Source: Clostridiales bacterium
Lineage (GTDB): Bacteria; Bacillota; Clostridia; Christensenellales; Aristaeellaceae
Assembly: GCA_012523405.1 (NCBI GenBank)
Contig: JAAYIN010000041.1
Location: forward strand, 1 to 40,520
DNA: 40,520 bases
Reading direction: 5' to 3'
Shown in pieces: positions 34,313 through 40,520 of the stretch. Numbering within the stretch: position 1 is the stretch's first letter; every line of letters starts with the position of its first letter. The position numbers and the translations under genes are program-made. Under the pieces are notes generated by a model. It made no database searches. It saw only the letters and a list, made by a program, of their open reading frames with translations, and was not told where the DNA came from.

Positions 34313-34341
34313 ATCATACCATAGGAAACCACACCTGTCAA
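34313..34341 (-). promoter_or_regulatory. tRNA operon promoter
   Basis: On the minus strand, consensus TTGACA (34341-34336), 17-bp spacer, TATGAT (34318-34313), about 75 bases upstream of tRNA-Lys. Confidence 0.85.
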
Positions 34342-34419
34342 GCTGTTTTTTTGATTATTTTGTCATATTCATATTCGTTTGAAAGCAGATCGGAAGCCCG
34401 ATTCCACACCACAATGGTA

Positions 34420-34461
34420 CTATAGATGCCATGAGACAGCAACGCCCCATGGCATCTATAG
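34420..34461 (-). terminator. Long stem-loop after the beta-galactosidase gene
   Basis: A perfect 14-bp inverted repeat CTATAGATGCCATG / CATGGCATCTATAG with a 14-base loop, starting 6 bases beyond the GH42 stop. No T-run follows on either strand, so it may be a mRNA 3'-end stabiliser, a weak terminator, or a protein-binding dyad instead of a standard intrinsic terminator. Confidence 0.5.
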
Positions 34462-34466
34462 CTCAC

Positions 34467-36497
34467 TTAATTAGCTGATACTAACACCCGAATGCTCATG
34501 GGCTGCACGGTGCACATGCCGTCAATTAATTCACCTGTTTGCAAATCACGCATCGGTTTTGTGACAGTAGCAGTACCTTTGGCGTGCGAGCTATTCATGA
34601 GGAATACATATTGATTGTCACCATCATAACGCGCAGTGACCTTCACGCCATCCGTCATTTCAGTAGCAAGCAGACTGATCCCTGCTTCTGCGAGCACCTT
34701 ATCATATAAATCGCATAAGAAATCCGCGTCGGTACGCGCAGCAATATAATAGCAGCATCCGTCGCCATATGGATGAACTGTTAGCATTGGCTTTTCGGCA
34801 TAGAATTGCTCTTCATATCCCGCCAGCTGTTTTGCGCCATCCAGCGTACTCAGTTCAGCCACTTCTTTGACCTCATATCGCTTGCCGTTCCATATGAAAT
34901 GGTTAGTTCTCCTGTCATCAAGCGCATCAATCTCGTCCACACGAATCCCGGCAATGCTATGCAGCAAGCATGGGTTAGGCTCTTGAAAAGTAAGTGATTC
35001 TTCATTGACATATCCCGATGCATAGGTCAGCACCAAACGCCCGCCATTTTGTACAAACTTCTCAATTTTCTCGCTAAAGCCGTCTCTGATCAGATAGGCC
35101 ATTGGCGCAACAACGACCCGATAAGCGTCAATTTCGCTATCCTGATCGATCATGTCAATCCCAATTCCCTGCATACTAAGTGCCGCATGATGATCAAGAA
35201 CGGTTTCCTCGTACTTTTGATTACCGCGATGCAAGAACCACGCGATATCCAGTGCCCAGCGATCATTCCAGTCATATAGCAGCGCTACCTGATTGCGTGT
35301 TACGCTTCCTGCAACTGGCGCTATTTGCTTAAGTGCGGCACCAACGTCTGTCACTTCACGGAACACTCTCGTGTTTGCAGAGCCCGTATGGTTGATCACA
35401 GCGCCATGATATTGCTCGCTGCCGCCCCTGCCTGCCCGGAACTGGAAGTACTGCACAGAATCAGAACCATGCGCAATCGCCTGCATGCTTTGATACATCA
35501 GCGTACCCGGTGTTCTGATGCGGTTACAGCTAAACCAGTTAACAGCAGAGGGAGAAGATTCCATGAGCAGGAAAGGCTTTTGATCGCTTACCCCACGCAT
35601 CAAATCATGCTTGAAGGCTGATTGCTCGCTTACCGCCACATCGCGCTCATCACCTGTCCATTGAGGGTAATTATCCCAGCTGCTTATATCCATCGCCCGC
35701 CCAAGCTTATAATAATCCAAACCTGTGAAAGTACCCATCATATTAGCAGTCACAGGAATATCAGGGGTAGCTTGCCTGAGCGGCGCAATCTCCATATTGA
35801 AGAAATCCACAAGATTATCCGTACAGAAGCGTTTCCACGCAAGCTGCGCAGCAGGGCTTTCGTTCTCTCCAAGCCAGCTTGGTGAGGTTGGGCTTTCCAC
35901 TTGCTCAAATGATGTATAGCGATGTGACCAAAAGCTATTCCACCAACAGTCATTTAGCTGATCAATCGTTCCATAGCGCGCTCTAAGCCATTCTTGAAAG
36001 CGTGCTTGGCATAGCGGACAGTGACAGTCATTGTTATATTCGTTGGAAATATGCCAAATAGCAAGTGCCGGATGATTTGCATAGCGCTGTGCAAGGCGGG
36101 TATTGATTTCAGTCACTTTCCTGCGGTAATCAGGCGAGGACAGGCAGCTATTGTGCCTTCCGCCATATACCCTGCGCATACGCTCATTGGTCATGCGCAA
36201 TACAGAAGGGTATTTCTCTGCAAGCCACGGCGGACGCGCGCCACTAGGCGTAGCAAGCACTGCTTTGATCTCATTAGCCGCAAGGTTGTCCATGACCTCA
36301 TCCATCCATGCAAAGTCATATACACCGTCCTCAGGCTCAAGAAATGACCATGAGAAAATACCAATGGACAGCGTATTGATACCCGCTTTCCTTGCATATT
36401 CCATATCCTGCCTCCAGATGGTGTCTTTTTGTTTCATCCACTGCTCAGGATTGTAGTCACCCCCATGCAAAAGCTCAGGAAACTTCGATTGAATCAT
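34467..36497 (-). CDS. Beta-galactosidase, GH42 family
   Basis: A 676-residue cytoplasmic glycoside hydrolase (no signal peptide). The GH42 opening HGGDYNPEQW is clear. The acid/base E153 lies in WHISNEY and the nucleophile E313 in LLMESSPSAVNW. Cysteines C118, C158, C160 and C163 match the zinc cluster seen in many GH42 enzymes. The TIM-barrel part (1-~390) is followed by the trimerisation (~395-600) and small C-terminal beta domains. It hydrolyses beta-galactosides, including plant galactan or lactose-type oligosaccharides taken up elsewhere. GGGGG stands 7 bases before the ATG. It is a single gene with an extended -10 promoter; no transporter is adjacent. Confidence 0.93.
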   Translation of the reverse strand: MIQSKFPELLHGGDYNPEQWMKQKDTIWRQDMEYARKAGINTLSIGIFSWSFLEPEDGVYDFAWMDEVMDNLAANEIKAVLATPSGARPPWLAEKYPSVLRMTNERMRRVYGGRHNSCLSSPDYRRKVTEINTRLAQRYANHPALAIWHISNEYNNDCHCPLCQARFQEWLRARYGTIDQLNDCWWNSFWSHRYTSFEQVESPTSPSWLGENESPAAQLAWKRFCTDNLVDFFNMEIAPLRQATPDIPVTANMMGTFTGLDYYKLGRAMDISSWDNYPQWTGDERDVAVSEQSAFKHDLMRGVSDQKPFLLMESSPSAVNWFSCNRIRTPGTLMYQSMQAIAHGSDSVQYFQFRAGRGGSEQYHGAVINHTGSANTRVFREVTDVGAALKQIAPVAGSVTRNQVALLYDWNDRWALDIAWFLHRGNQKYEETVLDHHAALSMQGIGIDMIDQDSEIDAYRVVVAPMAYLIRDGFSEKIEKFVQNGGRLVLTYASGYVNEESLTFQEPNPCLLHSIAGIRVDEIDALDDRRTNHFIWNGKRYEVKEVAELSTLDGAKQLAGYEEQFYAEKPMLTVHPYGDGCCYYIAARTDADFLCDLYDKVLAEAGISLLATEMTDGVKVTARYDGDNQYVFLMNSSHAKGTATVTKPMRDLQTGELIDGMCTVQPMSIRVLVSAN

Positions 36498-36520
36498 ATT
36501 TATCCCCCTATTTACTCACG

Positions 36521-36532
36521 ATCATAGCATAT
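36521..36532 (-). promoter_or_regulatory. Putative extended -10 promoter of the GH42 gene
   Basis: On the minus strand, TGCTATGAT (extended -10) lies 24 bases upstream of the start codon. No good -35 is seen at 17 bp, so activation may need another factor. Confidence 0.4.
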
Positions 36533-36596
36533 GAGTTGTTTTCTTAGATTGCTAATACAATATCATAACCTCATGGATGATTCAATGGTTCCCCAT

Positions 36597-36647
36597 TAAA
36601 ATAGAGCACCCAGAGTAGATTGAACTTCAATCCGCTCTGGATGCTCT
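36597..36647 (-). terminator. Terminator of the MerR/TipAS gene
   Basis: Stem GAGCACCCAGAG / CTCTGGATGCTC (36604-36615 and 36635-36646, one mismatch), followed by TATTTTAA on the minus strand, 7 bases after the regulator's stop. Confidence 0.75.
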
Positions 36648-36653
36648 TGGTTT

Positions 36654-37385
36654 TTATTTCGTGCAATACACTTTGATTGCTGCATTCATGAACGCAGCGG
36701 TGCCTTCCCCATACTTATCCATGTTCTTTGTAAAACGTTCATCCGCTGTATACATTTCGCCAAGACCCAGCAGAATCTCATTGGTGCATTCATAGTAACT
36801 TTTGCTGATATGCTGTTTCCAGCTTTCCACCAATCCTTGCGCCAATTCACTTTGAGGTGCGACGTGACGGTTTTGCGCAAAGCGCTCGATCAATTCATCC
36901 ATTTCGCCCTTCAGCTCCGTCCGCTTCTGCTCATTATAGTTCACTGTTTTTCTTTGCGACTGCTGATAAGCCTCGCTATTGCCCCATCGTTCTTTTGCTT
37001 CACTAGCATACTGCTTTGATTGATCTAGTAATTCGCTCTTATCAAATGCTTGGAAATCCATTCCTATCTCTCCCCTAATCGTCATCTCAGCTAACTGAAT
37101 CAATCGTTCCAATCGATCGCGCTCCTGCCCCAGCCACGATTTTTGGCGTTTAAGTGCATCCATTGGATCATAGCTAGGGCTTTGCATAATGGTCGCAATA
37201 TCCTTCAGCGAAAAATCCAGCTCCCTAAAGAATAGGATTTGCTTTAGTTTTTCAAGGCATCCGTCATCATAATCACGATAACCATTTTCAGATAGCTGAC
37301 TAGGCTTAAGCAAACCGATTTCATCATAGTAATGGAGTGTTCGCACAGTAACACCCGTCATCTTGGCAACTTCGCTTATCTTCAA
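36654..37385 (-). CDS. MerR-family regulator with TipAS ligand-binding domain
   Basis: A 243-residue regulator. The N-terminal MerR winged helix (ISEVAKMTGVTVRTLHYYDE, then GLLKPSQLSENGYRDYD) is followed by the dimerisation coiled coil (~75-110) and a TipAS-type C-terminal domain (~115-243; contains RWGNSEAYQQS and an ending TAAFMNAAIKVYC). TipAL-type proteins sense thiopeptides or other drugs and switch on promoters that have a 19-bp spacer. Its own promoter region shows exactly that spacing (37432-37462), implying autoactivation. Regulatory targets other than itself are not obvious; the neighbouring pentapeptide-repeat gene upstream is a candidate drug-protection partner. Confidence 0.9.
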   Translation of the reverse strand: MKISEVAKMTGVTVRTLHYYDEIGLLKPSQLSENGYRDYDDGCLEKLKQILFFRELDFSLKDIATIMQSPSYDPMDALKRQKSWLGQERDRLERLIQLAEMTIRGEIGMDFQAFDKSELLDQSKQYASEAKERWGNSEAYQQSQRKTVNYNEQKRTELKGEMDELIERFAQNRHVAPQSELAQGLVESWKQHISKSYYECTNEILLGLGEMYTADERFTKNMDKYGEGTAAFMNAAIKVYCTK

Positions 37386-37431
37386 TGGTTATCACTCCCC
37401 CAAGGCTATCTGCTTTCGTTAACCCACCAAT

Positions 37432-37462
37432 AGCATAACCTATGACGCAACGTGAGAGTCAA
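37432..37462 (-). promoter_or_regulatory. MerR-type promoter with 19-bp spacer
   Basis: On the minus strand, TTGACT (37462-37457) and TATGCT (37437-37432) are separated by 19 bp, longer than the usual 17. This is the hallmark of promoters that MerR-family proteins twist into an active form. It lies 46 bases ahead of the MerR/TipAS gene and just past the pentapeptide gene stop. Confidence 0.6.
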
Positions 37463-37478
37463 GCAGTTCTTTTCATCT

Positions 37479-38138
37479 TTAATCAACCACAGTAACGCCA
37501 AGCAGTCCGCTTAGCTGCACAGCCTGGATCGATGTGACCAATAGACCTCGCAAATTATATAGATCAATAGACCACCCTGCAATCTCGCATGTGGTCATAT
37601 CAATCCCCTTTAGCGGGGTATCCATCCATTGTGCCTTGGTTAAATTGGAATCTTCAAACGATGCTTTCACAAGGTTCATGCTCGACCATAGGCTTTCTTT
37701 CAGCTGACAGTTGATAAACTGCACCCTATCCAGCTTGCAAGTCGTCGCGGAGAGATAGTTCATCACGCATTCCTCAAATGAAACATTCATCAGTGCTGAA
37801 TCACCAAGCCCAATTCCAGTCATGCGGCAGTTCACAAAACGAACGCGCTGAAAGGTAGCTCGATGAAATTGTTCATTGCTGAGCTCACATTTGTCAAACA
37901 CACAATCCACAAAGCTCATGCGCTTCATGTCATTTGCTGAAAATGTGCATCTTTCAAATGAACAGCCGCTGAATTCAAGTATATGGCCTGATATATCGCA
38001 AAGTATATCATCAACAAATTGATGCGAAAGAACGTCTTCCATTTTCTCAATTGCATCCTCTGCAACCGCTTGCAAGCCTAAAAACTCCGTTAGATTGCGC
38101 GGCAGTTCCGGTTTGCTGATTTTCCATTTTTTCTCCAA
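37479..38138 (-). CDS. Pentapeptide-repeat protein
   Basis: A 219-residue protein with pentapeptide repeats from about residue 60 to 200, of the form A(D/N)LxF with many F, L and C at the central positions (FSGCSFERCTFSANDMKRMS is one stretch). This predicts a right-handed quadrilateral beta helix. Some relatives (Qnr, MfpA) mimic DNA and protect gyrase from quinolones; the role here is unknown. An open frame goes to 38198, but that TTG is the -35 box of a good promoter. TTG 38138 with GGAGG 8 bases upstream is the start. It lies just upstream of, and on the same strand as, the TipAS regulator gene. Confidence 0.8.
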   Translation of the reverse strand: MEKKWKISKPELPRNLTEFLGLQAVAEDAIEKMEDVLSHQFVDDILCDISGHILEFSGCSFERCTFSANDMKRMSFVDCVFDKCELSNEQFHRATFQRVRFVNCRMTGIGLGDSALMNVSFEECVMNYLSATTCKLDRVQFINCQLKESLWSSMNLVKASFEDSNLTKAQWMDTPLKGIDMTTCEIAGWSIDLYNLRGLLVTSIQAVQLSGLLGVTVVD

Positions 38139-38169
38139 TTCATTATCCTCCAAATCTATCGCTAGGTAC

Positions 38170-38198
38170 ACTGTATATGCAGCGCAGATATTAGTCAA
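38170..38198 (-). promoter_or_regulatory. Promoter of the pentapeptide-repeat gene
   Basis: On the minus strand, TTGACT (38198-38193) and TACAGT (38175-38170) with 17-bp spacing, 31 bases before TTG 38138. Confidence 0.6.
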
Positions 38199-38258
38199 GA
38201 ATAAGTTCCTCTATATCTATAGCGAATCCGTGTTCATTCAATAGATTTCGGCAATTGA

Positions 38259-38287
38259 TTGTCAAGAATTTCTAGCTGTGATATAAT
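38259..38287 (+). promoter_or_regulatory. Promoter of pfkA
   Basis: TTGTCA (38259-38264) and TATAAT (38282-38287) with 17-bp spacing and a TGTG just before the -10, 32 bases ahead of the start. Confidence 0.8.
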
Positions 38288-38319
38288 ATATTATTAGGTT
38301 ATCTAGGGAGGCGTTCGCA

Positions 38320-39393
38320 TTGAAACGAAGAATAGGCATTTTAACAAGCGGCGGTGACTGTCCTGGTCTAAACGCGGCCATTCGTGGTGTAGCACGCGCT
38401 GCATATGAACTTTTTGACGCAGAAATCGTCGGTATTAGAAATGGTTATGGCGGCTTGATTGAAGGCGATTACCAAGAGATGAATGTGAAGCAGTTTTCTG
38501 GCATTCTTACGCTCGGCGGAACCATTCTTGGCACCAGCCGTCAGCCCTTTCGCAACATGAGGGTTATTGATGAGACCGGTGTTGACAAAGTAGCTGCCAT
38601 GAAGAAAACATATAAAGACCTGAAACTCGACTGCCTTGTCACGCTTGGCGGTAACGGCACTCATAAGACAGCCAACCTTCTCAGCGAGGAAGGTCTAAAT
38701 GTCATCGGTTTGCCAAAAACCATCGACAATGATATTTATGGCACCGATTTCACATTCGGCTTCCACACCGCAGTTGACATTGCAACCGATGTCATTGATA
38801 GAATCCACACAACAGCAACCAGTCACGGACGCTGCATGGTCATTGAAATCATGGGCAACAAAGCTGGTTGGCTCACGCTATATGCAGGCGTGGCTGGCGG
38901 CGCGGATGTAATCCTCCTGCCCGAAGTCCCCTATGATATGAAGAAGATTGTACAAGCCGTTGAGCAGCGCGCAAAGGGCAAGAAAGCTTTCTCCATCATT
39001 GCAGTAGCAGAAGGCGCAATGAGCGTTGAAGAAGCAAAGATGAAGAAGAAAGAACGCGAAGCCTTTAGAACCTCCATGCCCTACGATTGCATCAGCAAGC
39101 GCATTGCAACCGAGCTTGAAAAGCTGGCAGGCGTAGAATCACGTCATGTAGTGCCTGGACATATCCAGCGCGGCGGCAGCCCCTGCGCATATGACCGCGT
39201 CCTCTCCACCGAGTTTGGCGCACATGCAGCTCAGCTCATTCGCGATGAAGTATATGGTGTCAGCGTTGCGCTAAGCGGCAATAAGATCGTCCATAACAAG
39301 CTAAAGGACATCGCTGGGGTTGCTAAACCCGTACCTAAGGATGATCCCGTTGTCATTTCCGCTCGTAACATGGGCATTGCAATGGGCGACTAA
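38320..39393 (+). CDS. pfkA: 6-phosphofructokinase
   Basis: A 357-residue phosphofructokinase, which phosphorylates fructose 6-phosphate in glycolysis. Motifs are GILTSGGDCPGLNAAIRG (6-23), GGNGT (110-114), PKTIDND (132-138; catalytic D136) and MGNKAGWL. Two positions help to predict the phosphoryl donor. G113 (equivalent of E. coli G104) favours ATP, while K133 (equivalent of G124) is the residue found in PPi enzymes and in the group III ATP enzymes such as those of actinomycetes. The G/K combination points to a group III ATP-dependent enzyme, but PPi use cannot be excluded. The start is TTG with AGGGAGG 8 bases upstream. Confidence 0.92.
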   Translation: MKRRIGILTSGGDCPGLNAAIRGVARAAYELFDAEIVGIRNGYGGLIEGDYQEMNVKQFSGILTLGGTILGTSRQPFRNMRVIDETGVDKVAAMKKTYKDLKLDCLVTLGGNGTHKTANLLSEEGLNVIGLPKTIDNDIYGTDFTFGFHTAVDIATDVIDRIHTTATSHGRCMVIEIMGNKAGWLTLYAGVAGGADVILLPEVPYDMKKIVQAVEQRAKGKKAFSIIAVAEGAMSVEEAKMKKKEREAFRTSMPYDCISKRIATELEKLAGVESRHVVPGHIQRGGSPCAYDRVLSTEFGAHAAQLIRDEVYGVSVALSGNKIVHNKLKDIAGVAKPVPKDDPVVISARNMGIAMGD

Positions 39394-39409
39394 TTCACAT
39401 CATCATAGC

Positions 39410-39446
39410 AAAACAGCCGATTCATTGACGAATCGGCTGTTTTTAT
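39410..39446. terminator. Bidirectional terminator between pfkA and the LacI gene
   Basis: Perfect 11-bp stem ACAGCCGATTC / GAATCGGCTGT (39413-39423 and 39430-39440) with AAAA on the left and TTTT on the right. Confidence 0.85.
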
Positions 39447-39468
39447 GTTTCTTATTTTCATTTGCTCA

Positions 39469-40500
39469 TTACTTGTTCAGCACTTTAACGCTTTCGCGTT
39501 CGATGATTCTCCCGCCAGTCACGCGCATGCAACGCTTATACGGCGTATCCGTAAGCTTTGCAATAAGCACGCGAATTGCACTTTTGGCCATTTCAGGGAC
39601 ATCCACTTCGTAAGTAGTGATACCAACCCCACCATTATCAACGAATTGATAGTTGTCAAACCCGACAATAGAGATATCATCCGGTACATTCAGCCCACAA
39701 TCACCAAGTGTTTTCGCCAAGCGAACCGCCGCATGGTCACAATTACACACAAACGCCGTTGGTAGCTCCCTGGGCAAGGCAATAGGGATGTCCCGACCTG
39801 TTTCCGCGTCGCGATCATCAAGCACCCATTCGGCCTTCAAACACAGCCGATGCTCCATCATCGCCTTAAAATAGCCGAGATAGCGATCTGTAATGCTGCT
39901 TGTTGTGAGAAGCGTTCCAACGAAACCAATATCGCTGTGACCTCTTTCAATTAAGTAGTTGGTCATTAGATAGGAGCCCAGAAATCCATTGGATATGATC
40001 GAATCTTCAGCAATGCCTGCATCATAAAAATCGAGGAATACAATGGGTTTATCCCAAGCGTTTTTTATGGCGGAAGCATAGTCAGCCATATGGCAGCCAA
40101 TCATAATGATACCATCGACTTTGTTCTCTGTAATCAGTTTTGGTTGCTGATGATTTTCAAGCACGCCGTCGCTTAAAACTTCAAGCAGCGTAAAGCACTC
40201 ATACGGCATGGCACATTTGGCTAATTCTTGATGCACACGCCAATAGAAAGACTCGCTAAAGTCCACATAGCGTTCGGGTATCAACACGCCGATATTAAAT
40301 CCCTTCGCCTGCCTATTCATGCGAACAACGCCCGGGGAGCGATACCCCATTTCTTCTGCCATTGCCTTTACTTTGCTTCGAAGCTCTTCGCTAACGCCTT
40401 TTTGTCCCGCTAGCGCCTTTGATACAGCCACAGTGCTGATATCAAGCTTTTGGGCAATATCAGCCATTCTAACGGGCTTTGCTTTTACGATTTTTTGCAT
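39469..40500 (-). CDS. LacI-family transcriptional regulator
   Basis: A 343-residue LacI/GalR-type repressor. The helix-turn-helix (MADIAQKLDISTVAVSKAL, 12-30) and hinge helix are followed by a sugar-binding domain (from about 70) with IGVLIPERYVD, DGIIMIG, GHSDIGFVG and DDISIVGFDN. ATG 40500 is taken as the start. Only 20 upstream bases are in the window and a weak AGGG is visible; ATG at residue 12 has no ribosome binding site. It is convergent with pfkA. The effector is unknown. It is one candidate to bind the CAAACGTTTG operator of the mal operon, though the genes are 18 kb apart. Confidence 0.9.
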   Translation of the reverse strand: MQKIVKAKPVRMADIAQKLDISTVAVSKALAGQKGVSEELRSKVKAMAEEMGYRSPGVVRMNRQAKGFNIGVLIPERYVDFSESFYWRVHQELAKCAMPYECFTLLEVLSDGVLENHQQPKLITENKVDGIIMIGCHMADYASAIKNAWDKPIVFLDFYDAGIAEDSIISNGFLGSYLMTNYLIERGHSDIGFVGTLLTTSSITDRYLGYFKAMMEHRLCLKAEWVLDDRDAETGRDIPIALPRELPTAFVCNCDHAAVRLAKTLGDCGLNVPDDISIVGFDNYQFVDNGGVGITTYEVDVPEMAKSAIRVLIAKLTDTPYKRCMRVTGGRIIERESVKVLNK

Positions 40501-40520
40501 TTGAATATCAACCCTAGTTC

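Overview
The window looks like chromosomal DNA of a low-to-mid GC anaerobic Bacillota, most likely class Clostridia. The signs are strong AGGAGG-type ribosome binding sites with frequent TTG and GTG starts, intrinsic terminators after most operons, a T-box riboswitch ahead of serS, tRNAs with encoded CCA, a stand-alone anaerobic-ribonucleotide-reductase-like glycyl radical domain, and Gram-positive envelope genes (TagF-like transferase, AlkP-superfamily enzyme, MBOAT/SGNH pair). Genus cannot be fixed from sequence alone. No CRISPR array, rRNA or insertion sequence is visible.

Left part (1-15900): the 3' end of an unidentified gene leads into a zinc-uptake operon (Fur/Zur regulator, binding protein, ATPase, permease). 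A large serine recombinase with a small divergent ORF follows, then a Cys-rich small ORF with no convincing start but a strong terminator. Next come a small NrdD-C-terminus-like protein, T-box-serS, recQ (convergent), a MATE exporter, a tldD-tldE-type protease pair with a beta-phosphoglucomutase gene, and a GltD-like flavin oxidoreductase.

Centre-left (15900-21500, minus strand): a maltodextrin operon malE - hairpin-rich 438-bp gap - malF - malG - secreted GH13 amylase. It is driven by a near-consensus promoter with a LacI-type operator at the start point. The malF/malG/amylase genes look clearly richer in GC than the surroundings.

Centre-right (21600-33730, minus strand): an envelope block of two transcription units. 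The upstream unit runs AlkP-superfamily transferase, small membrane protein, signal peptidase I, a YidC-TagF-like fusion, a phosphonate/iron-type ABC transporter (lipoprotein, ATPase, double permease) and a LicC-like cytidylyltransferase with an N-terminal winged helix. The second unit is an MBOAT acyltransferase and its SGNH partner. Together they suggest that a small phospho- or phosphono-compound is imported, activated with CTP and placed on a surface polymer, with separate O-acylation. This is the strongest candidate for an undescribed system here; the substrate is inferred, not shown.

Right part (33800-40520): a four-tRNA operon (Lys-TTT, Leu-TAG, Gly-GCC, Gly-TCC), a GH42 beta-galactosidase, a MerR/TipAS regulator with a 19-bp promoter spacer, a pentapeptide-repeat protein, a 6-phosphofructokinase and a LacI-family regulator at the edge.
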